Shown: in pieces, positions 1 through 9,544 of the stretch
How positions within the stretch are numbered: position 1 is the first letter of the stretch
How the letters are laid out: every line of letters starts with the position of its first letter
Assembly (NCBI GenBank): GCA_020747065.1
Contig: JAGMVK010000006.1
Coordinates: 248,001-312,000 of the forward strand
DNA length: 64,000 bases
From: Cadophora sp. MPI-SDFR-AT-0126
Lineage: Eukaryota > Ascomycota > Leotiomycetes > Helotiales > Ploettnerulaceae
Direction: 5' to 3'
Made by a program: the position numbers and the translations under genes
The notes under the pieces: generated by a model
What the model was told of the DNA's origin: nothing
The model's database searches: none
Seen by the model: the letters and a program-made list of their open reading frames with translations, nothing else

Positions 1-3000
1 CGATGTGAAACTAAATTGGAGGACTTCTTGTGTCCGGACGATATCGAAAGTATCTATCTGCAGGAAATGAAAGACCTGCTCCGTGCCAGGATGCCCGATG
101 CAGAAAAGATTGTCATTTTCGATTGGAGGGTATGGAAGTTCCCACAGGAACTTATGACTTAAAGAACAACACAGTGTAACAGATGCTGATGCAACCCCAA
201 AAAGCAGATTCGGAAAAGTGTGGAGACGAAACCAGATGAAAGAGTTAATATGGACGACAAAATGACACCTCTGCTGCCTGCGCAGCATGTCCATATTGGC
301 AGTTGAACACAACTTTTTTTTTTCGGTTTCCCAAGGTCGGTTAGTAAGCTCGCCGCCTCTACTTAGGCCTCTCTCTTCACCTAGCTTACCTGAGCAGCCT
401 GAATAACCTGAGCAGTCCCTGAGTAGCCCCTGAGTAATACCCACTACTTACTCACATATTTAATCTCTAACTAATCTGGATATAAACTAGGGTCTTTTTA
501 GTTCATTTTTGTTAAGTTTTGGCGATAGCCCCCTGGGAGCCTAAACAGGCTTCCAAAGGATCTTGAATTGGACCCTTATGAAAATAGACCCACGTTATGT
601 TATAGGTAATCGCTTACGGTAGTGGAGTATAAAGGTCTTATTAAGGAGAGAGATTTGCTACTGTTTCTTATAAACCCTCTTCCTGTCTCTGTTTACAACC
701 TGAATTCTTCCTTCTTAGCTCGATTACCAGGTTGTTTTTAATATTTTTTTTTTCCAGATAACACTACATATTTCATATTATTTTAATCCTTTTTATTTTT
801 TTACTTTACTTTTACTATTGCATGACTCTGTACGATGCTAAAGCGTAAATAACCTGAAGATTTCTTCAAGAAAGCCTATGAGAATGGCTCCGAGAAGAAT
901 GATGGCGGAAACTGACATAGAGGCACTTCAGCACCATGATCATAGCACCTCTTGCATTTCTCCCAAACGCATAGGAACGAACCGCCTTCCTGGCAGCAGA
1001 GCGGTCCAGTGGTTCCGAATGTTTCAGGCACACAGGTCTGTCCCTCTCTGGCACATGCTGGCTGCGCCTCGCAGAGTCCTTGAGGAGAAAGATGCGTGCC
1101 ATCTAAGCATCCGATGTCGCATTAAAGCTGTCCGACCTTGCCGCATGTGCTAAAACAGAAACCCTCACGGGTGTGCAATCCCGAGTCACAGCCGTCTCCC
1201 GGGCCGTCGCATGGTAGCTTTCCGTCGGAGCCACAGTAGGCACATAAACCCCGACGCCTCTTCAGTGGAGGATAACAGCCAGTTCCTGGACATGGCAGGG
1301 TATTTTGCACTCCACATATCTTGCATACAGTGCCGACAACCTGTAAAGGAGCCACACACTGTCCATCATCGCAAGTCTCTTCGTCATCATGACCACAGTG
1401 GTACGTACAAAGCCCGTTCTTTATCCTCAGACCTGGCACACAGAAGTTATTGTCGCAGTGTGACATCCCTTCTGAGCCGCAAAACTGGCACCGACCTCGA
1501 AGAACGCCCAAGCCCGGCTTGCAATGTTCCCAGTCAACATAGTGAGTACACATCCGACTGGATCTATCTTGCACGCCGCATTCGATCTGATCAACATCCC
1601 CACAAGCTTTGCAGAAACCACCTATCTCAATGTGATGTGGCTCACACCCTTTGTTACACCAAGACTCGCTGAACGGGTCATCGCACGCAACTTCATCAGT
1701 TCCGCCGCACAGTACGCAGACGCTGTTACTGAGCTTCAGTGGATATTCACACTCTCCACCACATGGAGGGTTGTTGATTCCTCCGCAATAAAAGCATGTT
1801 CCGCGGGTTCCTTGGCTACCATCCTCGAACTTGCAATCCAGATTGATGCCAATACATCTCGCAGTCGCTTGGCTGGCATCTGGAGGGCAGCAGGCCGTAC
1901 CAGGTGCGCTACTACAAGCGACACAGCGATGTGTTGGTTGATCGCAAGTGCCTTGAGCACACATGTCTATTAAACCAAACCCAGTAAGTGAGTAGACGTC
2001 TCCGAGGCCACGCCAGCCCAGCGCACGTGTTTCTGGACCATCACCGCATGCTTCTCCCGGCGCACCGCATGGAGATACGCATGTGAGAGTTGAAATGTCA
2101 CACCCAAGACCCTTTCCGCATTTAACTAAGGTTCGAACGCTGCGTCGAAGGGCCTTTTGACCCATGGTGTGTAACAGGCTTGACCTTCATCACCACAGAA
2201 GAGCCAATTAGGGAAGACGAACTTCTAGCTAGGGATGTATCTTCCTTGAAATTGACAGCTGGCGAGAAAAGGTTCTGAGAAAAGTAAAGCCAGCACGCAA
2301 AAGAGGCGATTTGAATTTGCCATTATTCGTCGGAACGAGAGATCGTAGAGGAGTGAGGGTATGAAAAATGAAAGCAGCAGAAAAGAGGAAAAAAATAGGC
2401 TGCGATTAAAGGGTTCAATGTGCCAAGTGTTCCACAAGGAACAGCGCCACAACAAAGAGAGGGAGCACAGGATTGTTTCTCAGCCAATCGATGAAAGTGG
2501 CTGAGCAGCTGAGCTGAAGTCGTAAAGATGGGTGGAATTCTTCGAGAGTGGTCGAGTTTCAGAATGCTGTGCATGAGAAGGTGTGGGAAGATGCAGTAGT
2601 TGTGTGTAGAGTGGTATGATTGTCGGAAAGTTGCATCTGCAAGCACCACGAGGCGTCAGCTCGTCACCAGTGGGGAAAGTTGAGGCTGTGCTATTTTAAT
2701 CGCGTGGAGTGAATTAAGCAAGAGAGTCCAGTCAACCGCGCAGTCCAGGAGGCACGATTTCGTTCTGTCGTTGGATGTTCAAACGTCGTCAAGTCTTTGC
2801 GCTGACGAGTTACTTGTAGCCCCCTTTCTTCCACAGGCTCCAATTGTCATTCTCCAAAGCTCAAACAAGCCCTAATGTCCTCGACTCAACATCATCGAAC
2901 AATGTCTCGCTGTAGATGTTGAAGAAACCAATGCGCCTAACAGTCCCATCAGGCTCATCAGGGACCGGCAAGACCAGCATTCCCTCTACTGGATTTCTCT

Positions 3001-6000
3001 TCCTCCCTTCGTGCCTCACCAAGCTCATAGCTAAAACCCCCACCTCCACGCCCTCTTTCAGCTCTGGCTCAAGGGCATCAAGGGATGCCTCACCGATAAT
3101 GTATTCCGTCGCGTCAGGAGAACGATCGAGTAGGAAGATGTCCGTCAAATCGGCTTTGCCTGCCTCTTTCCAAGGGAGCCAGAGGATCTTCCCTTCAACT
3201 TCGACGGCGTCTCTCGTACCGGGGGAGGTGAAAGAGGTTTCGTATCTGTAGGACTCCGGCAGAAAGATCTTAAAGAAGAATTCTTCTCGGGGGTCATCGC
3301 CGACATCGACAATAGGGTCATCCACAGCGGCCCAACTCCAACTGGGAGCACGCCATTCTGCAGGTCGCTGCGCTAAAGTATAAATCGTGCCTTCCATGCC
3401 AGGTGACAAGATATGGGTGCGAAGATCGACTTTCCAATGCAAGTCTTGGAAAAGGAACTCATCCCACAACCCCGCAACATATGTCCAGCCAGTTTGCTCC
3501 GCTATGTTCTGCGCCATGGCTGCGATGGCTGGAAGTTTATCTTTTCCGTAAGTGAGTTGACGGGAAGTATACTCAGCCCGGATTTCCAGCCACCTGTCTC
3601 TCAGATACTCCTGTAGAATCTCGTCGTCCGGGCGTTCGGGACGAAAGAGGCGAGGGAATGGACTGGGTGAGTCTGGTGGAGCCCCGGTGTCGATTGTACA
3701 AGAGTCGCAAGACCATTTTAGACCTGAGTTGGAATAAAAGAGACACCGAGTCGAGGAGATACGCTCCTGTAGCGTCCAAGCGCGTGAATTTATCGGGTCT
3801 ATTTGGGATGTGTAAGTGGACCGGTAAGCCAGCCTAACGGTTTGACTCGTCGCCCCCGAAAATGATATTGAGAATGGATGGATGAAGAAATCTGAGGGTA
3901 TCGTTGGCTTCAGAAATCCAGCTGCACAGGACGTCGCATTCGCAGCGATTATGGTGACAGCGCTCTTGTTGTAAATGGCACCCATCGCTTGGAGTTCCCT
4001 CTCCATGTCAGAAGTATCGTCTTGGATGATACAAAGAGCATCTACCCAGAGATACTGATACCCCAAGCGCCGTGAGACATCGATGGCGTCTTTGATAGTC
4101 TGAGGAACTTCGGAGATATCTAGCGACTCCTGTTTGCGATGAAGTGTTGATTGAGTAAGGGTGTAGGTTTGGTTCTGCCCCCAAACATAGCTGAGTGCTG
4201 CGTACGGGACTCGATACTCAGGGTGCTGAGCAATCCTAGGCTTAGAAGGATCAGATAGGTCAATAAGACGTCGTGGTTCCGGGACCATAGGTAGAAAATC
4301 GTCTGGCCATGAAAATTCAGAATGCTCTTGACATTCTTGAATCCAAGCCTGGGCCTGTTGATAACAATGTTCCGATCCCAAATTGTACACTTCAGGGAAA
4401 GGTGAGAAGACAGCGCGTTTCTCTGATTCTATGATCTGGTCAGGTCCAAAATATCTCGAGGCTGTCTGGGGTGGCATACCTTGTCCCGCGAAAATCTCAA
4501 ACGTCAAATTCACAGCGTCGTCCCCTTGGAGGGCGAAAACACAACCGATCTGAGGTTCCTCCTCACTTTGCGACATCTCAAGCGAGACTTCTACCATCGA
4601 GAATGTGTCCGATGCACCATATCGGATGAAATCAACTTCCACTGACACCGACCCTTGGTACTCCTGAAGCTTTTTGAGACCAAACTCCCAGTCAGCCGCT
4701 CCGGGATTATCGTCTTCGTTATCTGATCTTGTGCTCCCCTCGGGCTTCTCTCCATCGGATTCGTACTTTCCATCTTCATCGTCCTCACCATCACTCTCAT
4801 TCATCGAGCTCCCATCACTCTCTCCCCTCTCCCACCGCTCCCTCCAATAGTCCAGATGAACAGCAGTAGAGATTCCCTCGACCAATTTCTCACACCATTT
4901 ACATCCGTCGACAACCGACTGATGTAGCTCATCCGTGGATCTTGTATATTTCAAGTCCACATTGCGCTCGCCAGCATCCTGAGCCGCCTTGAGATTTATC
5001 AGGAGTTCTGATGTAAATACAGAATCTTGACAGAATGAGCAAGTGCCAGAAGCTGGAGGCACAGCCTCGTCTCCTTCAGCCGATTTTGAGGCTGGAGAAG
5101 CGCCGGGGATAGAGTGGACGGGCTGCTTGCTGCCGTGGTGGGAGAGCATTGATGGTGTTTTGTTGTAACTTGAACGAAAGAAGTAAGCTAGAAAGAGCAG
5201 ATAATTACGTGGTGAGTGAAGACAGCCAGGGAGGTGCGAGGTCCAAGGTGCGTGCCAGCGGAGGGAAGCCACGATGCGTGGGGTGCATCGTGGCGGTGCA
5301 AGCCTGCAACCAATTGCGAGATCTGATTCTCATCTGTCGTAGGGTTGAACAACGGGTCAATTTTGTCCGATCTCAAGCCACTTCTTCGCGCCAGAATCCC
5401 AGGAGTTCCACGAGGGATGTGACATAGCGGGCGTGGCGCGGATGAGGATCAGGAAGAGCATGCCGCCCCAAGCGACGATGTTGAGTGCGTACAGCGTGAG
5501 CAGGAAACCGAATGGCGTTATGACCCATTTTGAGAAGGCGGAGAGGGAAATGGTGAGGGATTGCCAGAAGGTGTGCTTGGGGGGGAATTGGTAGCCGTTT
5601 GGGTAGGGGGCTGTTGGGTCGTGGGGGAGGGAGGAGGAGGATTCGGCGGTGGGGAGGGCCGCCTTTTCGGGCCCCGCGATGGTTTCTAGTGTTTTGTTGA
5701 TGGATTCGAGACCTTGACATTGTACAACAACCCCGCTGAACAACGCCCCATTACATCACTACTTGTTACATAATAACCCGTTGCACAACGCCCTGTTATA
5801 TAACTACGTGTTGTATAACAGCCCGTTGTATAGCCGTTTGTTGTATAATAATCCGTTGTACAACTACTTGTCATGTAATAATTAGTTGTCAAACGCCCTG
5901 TTCTATAACCACTCATTGCACAGCAACTTGTTGCACTTCAGACGCAACTACTTCGAGGTGCAGTCTTTCAAATGAGGGAAGTGTAAAATGAGGAAAGTGT

Positions 6001-6861
6001 GACCGAGTATCAAGGGAGCCGGAACGAGTTCCTTGGGGAGCTAAAATGGCCTCTCAGCGCACACTCAGGCTGACTCTGCCGTGGTGCTCAGGTTGCTTAG
6101 GCGGAGCTGAGGACATGCTTAGGCATGCTCAGGAGTGCTCACCCTCGGCTCAGGTTAAAGCGGCAGCTGCTCACGTTCAAATACTAAAACGGAACCGGCG
6201 AAAAAAAAAGGTTGAGTCTGACTTATCTGGTAGGTACAACTCTCAACGGCGAAAGAATAAGTCAGCACATGAAAGACTTACACAGCTGCTGACGCAGATC
6301 AAACACCTTGGAGCGCCATGAAGCGGGTGTCCTTACATGCAGAGGAAGAGATAAATCGATTCAAGAATGAGGGATGGCGAGTGAGGATTGTGAAGTAAGT
6401 ATATAGTATAGTACCATCACATAACAATTTAGTGACTAAACAACTCACAGCACCTGGCGACCTATAACCAGCCAAGTCTCAGACTGGCCGCTTGCACTCT
6501 GCGATGCGCGTTCCGTGTCGAATGCCGAACTCATCGCAGTAGACCACGTTCGGCGCCGTTATGTGGGCGAATCATACTACATGCCTTTCAACGCTGCGCA
6601 TCGATGGTACTACCTCAGTAGACAGACGAAAGACGAGGTACTGCTGTTCAAGAATTATGACTCGAGAGAAGATTTGGATGGGAAATGTGAGTGGGCTCTT
6701 GTTGAATGGAAGAAGGACGTGATGTTGAACAGATGTGACGGGGCTGATACGTGCGATGTGTAGATTGTCCGCATGCATCTTTTCGGCAGAGCAATGGCGA
6801 TCCGATGGCTACGCCTAGGTGTAGCATTGAGGTTAGGGCGCTCGTATTTTCTGAGCAGTAG
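1..6861 (+). CDS. AsaB/CmcJ-like (GA4 desaturase-type) hydroxylase/desaturase, 5'-partial, split by a ~6-kb insertion
   Basis: Exons read 1-129, 208-298 (or to 301), then after the insertion 6298-6394, 6451-6686 and 6764-6861 (TAG). The left part gives the family block KIVIFDWR, a 78-nt intron (130-207), then IRKS and LLPAQHVHI. The right part continues directly with DQTPWSAMKRV, EGWRVRIVN, TWRPI, DWPLALCDARSV, DHVRRRYVGE, WYYLSRQTKDEVLLFKN, CPHASF and the C-terminal SIEVRALVF. Introns 6395-6450 and 6687-6763 are ordinary GT-AG. All five pieces are in frame with each other if the codon GAT is split as G298 plus AT6298-6299. Members are oxidoreductase-like proteins often found beside secondary-metabolism genes; the reaction here is unknown. 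The 5' end lies outside the window. Whether a transcript can splice out 6 kb is unknown, so the gene may be dead. Confidence 0.75.
460..870. other. AT-rich non-coding stretch at the left of the insertion
   Basis: This strip has long T and A runs, many stop codons in all frames and no recognisable protein. It separates the left-end CCTGAG motifs from the cysteine-rich pseudogene. The composition is what RIP leaves in Pezizomycotina repeats, which is inference from composition only. Confidence 0.5.
876..2323 (-). pseudogene. Secreted cysteine-rich repeat protein, interrupted by two in-frame stops and one frameshift
   Basis: A signal-peptide-like start (ATG at 2323; hydrophobic core FCVLALLF) is followed in the same frame by TAG at 2225-2227 and then by CGDEGQAC, which already fits the repeat style. 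Around 2125-2135 the frame shifts by one. A long open stretch then runs to TAA at 1122-1124, and the same frame continues past it through CDIGC and further cysteine-rich sequence to TAG at 876-878. The repeats number about eight, 30-45 residues each, with the pattern C-x2-C-G, x4-7, C, then C, then G-x-C. This looks like an extracellular disulfide-rich protein of unknown function. Both internal stops sit where a CAG or CAA codon would restore reading, as expected from C-to-T change at CpA. The family is not one I can name. Confidence 0.6.
2861..5149 (-). CDS. HET-domain (heterokaryon incompatibility) protein
   Basis: Single-exon gene of about 762 residues. I chose ATG 5149 (MLSHHGSK); the frame is open to an earlier ATG at 5272. 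An N-terminal C-x2-C (CSFCQ) and a D/E-rich stretch near residues 110-150 precede the HET domain at about 310-465, with YAALSYVWG, YLWVDALCIIQDD, IYNKSAVTIIAA and the following RAWTLQERISSTR. The C-terminal third has the usual RAPSWSWAAVDD block. HET proteins trigger cell death when incompatible hyphae fuse. It lies wholly inside the 6-kb insertion and is the only undamaged gene there. Its 5' end abuts a truncated membrane-protein fragment. No internal stop or frameshift is seen, so it could be functional. Confidence 0.88.
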   Translation of the reverse strand: MLSHHGSKQPVHSIPGASPASKSAEGDEAVPPASGTCSFCQDSVFTSELLINLKAAQDAGERNVDLKYTRSTDELHQSVVDGCKWCEKLVEGISTAVHLDYWRERWERGESDGSSMNESDGEDDEDGKYESDGEKPEGSTRSDNEDDNPGAADWEFGLKKLQEYQGSVSVEVDFIRYGASDTFSMVEVSLEMSQSEEEPQIGCVFALQGDDAVNLTFEIFAGQGMPPQTASRYFGPDQIIESEKRAVFSPFPEVYNLGSEHCYQQAQAWIQECQEHSEFSWPDDFLPMVPEPRRLIDLSDPSKPRIAQHPEYRVPYAALSYVWGQNQTYTLTQSTLHRKQESLDISEVPQTIKDAIDVSRRLGYQYLWVDALCIIQDDTSDMERELQAMGAIYNKSAVTIIAANATSCAAGFLKPTIPSDFFIHPFSISFSGATSQTVRLAYRSTYTSQIDPINSRAWTLQERISSTRCLFYSNSGLKWSCDSCTIDTGAPPDSPSPFPRLFRPERPDDEILQEYLRDRWLEIRAEYTSRQLTYGKDKLPAIAAMAQNIAEQTGWTYVAGLWDEFLFQDLHWKVDLRTHILSPGMEGTIYTLAQRPAEWRAPSWSWAAVDDPIVDVGDDPREEFFFKIFLPESYRYETSFTSPGTRDAVEVEGKILWLPWKEAGKADLTDIFLLDRSPDATEYIIGEASLDALEPELKEGVEVGVLAMSLVRHEGRKRNPVEGMLVLPVPDEPDGTVRRIGFFNIYSETLFDDVESRTLGLV
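5357..5743 (-). pseudogene. Truncated fungal integral membrane protein (DUF2985-like N-terminal part)
   Basis: This frame has the motif string DPTAPYPNGYQFPPKHT, then two hydrophobic segments (WVITPFGFLLTLYALNIVAWGGMLFLIL) and PAMSHPS..W, ending KKWLEIGQN-stop. In the family as I remember it, the corresponding WIEIDSQILNALFC motif continues into further membrane segments; here the match stops right after WLEI. Downstream (5356-5150) no continuation is found in any frame. The apparent N-terminus runs into the 15-bp repeat, so the true start is lost too. Best read as a captured or decayed gene piece within the insertion. The DUF number is from memory and should be checked. Confidence 0.5.
5725..5944. 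repeat. Degenerate 15-bp tandem repeat (minisatellite), about 15 units
   Basis: Successive 15-mers follow a consensus close to TGTTGTATAACAACC, for example at 5785-5799, 5815-5829 and 5860-5874. Units differ by scattered substitutions, mostly transitions, but the 15-bp phase is kept throughout. On the minus strand the phase stays open from 5916 to 5686, giving a five-residue period of the type Y-T-T-x-x. Confidence 0.7.
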
Positions 6862-7222
6862 ACTCTGTGTCTTGCCGATTGTGGTGCGTCGTTCTGAACG
6901 TTGAAACTCTGGTATTGCTTGCTTGCTTGATTGCGGCTATAGTCACGGGCCATCCAGGAGGATGCTCCATGTGGCAGCTTAGGGAGTAGGTGAAATCGAA
7001 AAGGATTCCGCGGCTCATCCCTGCTTCAACAGGCTATCTCAGATGATGGGAGGTGGGATGCTGTCCCAAGATTTATATTAATCGCGTACCCGGCGATAAT
7101 CCTAGAGCATATGTGGAGATGCTTGAAAGCTGCAAGTGTCTACAAATAGCATGTAAAAATGATCCAGCAAATTTGTCATCTGTCGTCGACATACATTGCA
7201 TTTATATTGATACGAGCCCATC

Positions 7223-8494
7223 TCACCATGAGCGTGGAGTCGGATTCTCCACAACCAACTTCGCCTCCTCCAGGAAATGGGCCTTGAAATCCGCGTCGGT
7301 CTTGACCGGTTTCCAACCCAGACTGAATCCAATATCGGAAACTGTTCTCGAACTATATCCTTCATTAGCTTCACTTCCTCAGGCTCATCCGACATATTTA
7401 TCACTTACTTGGAAGCGAATCCCAACTCAGCGGTCAACTTATCACCGTTCGTCCACTTCGCGCCCTCCTCAACAGTGATACTCTCAATCTCCTTCGTCTT
7501 CAACGCCCCAATTCCAAATAGCGCATCCGCGATTCCTCTCGCTATATCCTTCCACTGAAACCAACCACTAGAGCTAAACAGAACGCCTTTCTCACCAACC
7601 GGGACTTCCTCTCCAGCAAGCACCCTCTTCAGAAGAATCAGATACAGCTCCGCGAGATCAGTAACATGCACGTAATCCCACGCGCCCTCACCGCTCCCGA
7701 TCATCTCCACTTTGCCCGCAGCGAGGGCATACCGCATCATGCTCGGTACCTGGATAGACAGTTTGTTGAACTGGCCGGTTCCGACACCGTAGATGGTGGG
7801 CGACATGATGAGGGTGGTGGGAACGTTGACAGCGAGACCGGTTTCGATGGCTGTGATGTCCGTGGTGCGCTGGCCGTAGGGTTGCAGGGCTTCGCGTTTC
7901 TTCTCGTACGCATAGATGTCTTCTGTGTCGCTGAAGATGTGGGATTCGGAGTAGGCGCCTGTGATGGGTTGATCGCCCAGGTTGGATGTGCCCGTTGTCT
8001 ATAAAGATAGGGGGTAAGTATGAATAAAGTTGGCTGTAGTGTGTTCTGGAAGTAATTACATGGAAGTAGTGGACTTTTGCGCCTGTTGCTGCGACTCTGT
8101 CTCCCAGGCCGAGTATCAGGGATTTGGCTGAGCTGGTATGATATCCGGATGCGGTGTGGATGACGACTGTTGTGATTAGCAGGAGTTTCTTCGCATTGGA
8201 CAGTTGGAAGAAACGTACTGTCATGCTCGCTAGCTACTTTGCGGAGAAGCTCTGATTCATCGAGACTTTTGAAGAGGATGGGTGTCACTCCTAGATCTTT
8301 GAAAGTCTGGGCTTTCTCTTCGCCTCGGATGAGTACGGAGATGGAGTGGGCGGGGACGATTCCGCTTTCTGGCTTGAGGAGGAGAGAGAGAATTGAACCG
8401 CCGCTGCTAGGGATCAGTTGAGAAAATGATCAAGAGGGGAATCGGCTGACATGTATCCTGTTGCTCCAGTGAGGAAGATCTTTTTTGAAGTCAT
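7223..8494 (-). CDS. NAD(P)-dependent epimerase/dehydratase, extended SDR family
   Basis: Five exons: 8494-8451, 8406-8219, 8166-8060, 7998-7409 and 7352-7223, giving 352 residues. The Rossmann glycine motif TGATGYISGG is at residues 9-18 and is split by the first intron, whose donor is GTCAGC. The YxxxK catalytic pair is YAYEK at 142-146. The frame continues through IMSPTIYGVG, DYVHVTDLAELY and ASNSRTVSDIGFSLGWKP before TGA at 7223-7225. Related fungal proteins are annotated as NAD-dependent or nucleoside-diphosphate-sugar epimerases, but the substrate cannot be told. It is likely cytosolic, as no signal peptide is seen. It faces away from SAD1 across a 1-kb intergenic region. Confidence 0.88.
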
Positions 8495-9544
8495 TGCAGC
8501 TTTTTGGGGTCAGGGAATGATTGGAAATTTTCTTGGATTTGTTGACGCAGAACCAATTGTAGAAAGGGAGACCAATCAACGGCAGCACGATTTGAATGGA
8601 GGAAATATTATTGTTGCCGAAGCAGAATGAGAACTTGAGTAGATTGCGAGAACATTTCGTCTAGAATCTTCTTCTTTATACTAGATCCGTACATGCCTCA
8701 GGAAGGTACTTCTCGGGCAAAGAGCTCGCCATAACATTTCACTAACAGATCAAACCAAACATATGAGAATTAGCAATGAATTTTCACCTACCGACGTCAG
8801 ACGTCAGACGTAGGATGTTTTCGCTGTAGAGCGGGCTGACAAATGCAACTTGCATGCCCAAAGAGCCCGCTCGAGTCCGCTCTCCCGCTCTTGGGCCGAT
8901 CTTCAATGCCGAGACGAGCAGCCAATCCAACAATAGGAAGATGGGTTTAAGAAATAGTGTCAATAGGACTAAAGCAAATACTGCGCGTTTAAGAAGGGAG
9001 AGGAAGAGGATATCTTATCCCGTCCCTGATTTCTAAGCGGGGACTGTAAGCCTTAATGGAAGAAAAGTGGGTACAGGGATTTGAATATCGAAGAGAAAGA
9101 AGTAGACTATACGGATATCGGAGTTAAGGTGCCATAAGATGCAAATCTAGTAATGCATCGGCGATGGGACAAGCTATTTGAGAATTCTCTGCAGCGGGGC
9201 AAGATTTGAATCCCGACGGGCACATGGAGACGATAAGTGTGCGCAGGTGAGAGAGGACGCAAGTCTTGGATCCAAAATCTGCAATTTCATAGCTCATAGC
9301 ACATGTGTCTGCCATTGTTGACATGCATTTTGTTTTTCTCGCTTGGTGAAGGAGGAGAGGGTAAATGAAAAAAGAGGGGAGGGGGGCGAGAGAGAAGGGC
9401 TGAGCGCCAAGACCCAACCTGAAATGTTTGGCCTGTTTGCTCGAGCCAGCTTCGCGACACAAAAATCACGACTCGACGAGGCCGAGAGAGACACTGTCAA
9501 CAACAACATCACGATACCCACCTCTCCCCCTCACCTCACCCACA
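8495..9544. other. Intergenic region between divergent SDR and SAD1 genes
   Basis: No supported gene. It contains an imperfect ACGTCAGACGTCAGACGT track near 8794-8812 and pyrimidine/purine-rich leader sequence just before the SAD1 start (9340-9540), probably 5' untranslated region and promoter. Confidence 0.5.

Larger units (their letters stand above)
299..6296. mobile_element. ~6-kb insertion inside the AsaB-like gene, probable cargo-carrying DNA element
   Basis: The block lies between HVHI (295-297) and DQTP (6297-), which are contiguous in the protein family. Near the left end there is T10 (314-323) preceded by CAAC and followed by CGG-TTTCC. Near the right end, on the other strand, there is CAACC, T9 (6201-6209) and CGCCGG-TTCC, an imperfect inverted repeat. 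CCTGAG occurs four times on the left (389, 407, 418, 429) and its complement CTCAGG four times on the right (6064, 6087, 6128, 6149), as with subterminal motifs of DNA transposons. A possible 5-bp target duplication is GTTGA (302-306 and 6211-6215); this is weak. No transposase or integrase was recognised, so if mobile it is non-autonomous or degraded. Confidence 0.55.

Noticed and set aside
878..1973. Several plus-strand frames opposite the cysteine-rich gene
   Set aside because: They are antisense reflections of the Cys-rich repeats and have no own motifs.
2861..5272. Starship-type or other giant transposon captain gene in the insertion
   Set aside because: No tyrosine recombinase (DUF3435) or transposase motif was found in any frame of 299-6296.
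6046..6321. Plus-strand 91-codon open frame at the right end of the insertion
   Set aside because: It is made of the CTCAGG-type end repeats and runs into the next exon in the wrong frame; no family resemblance.
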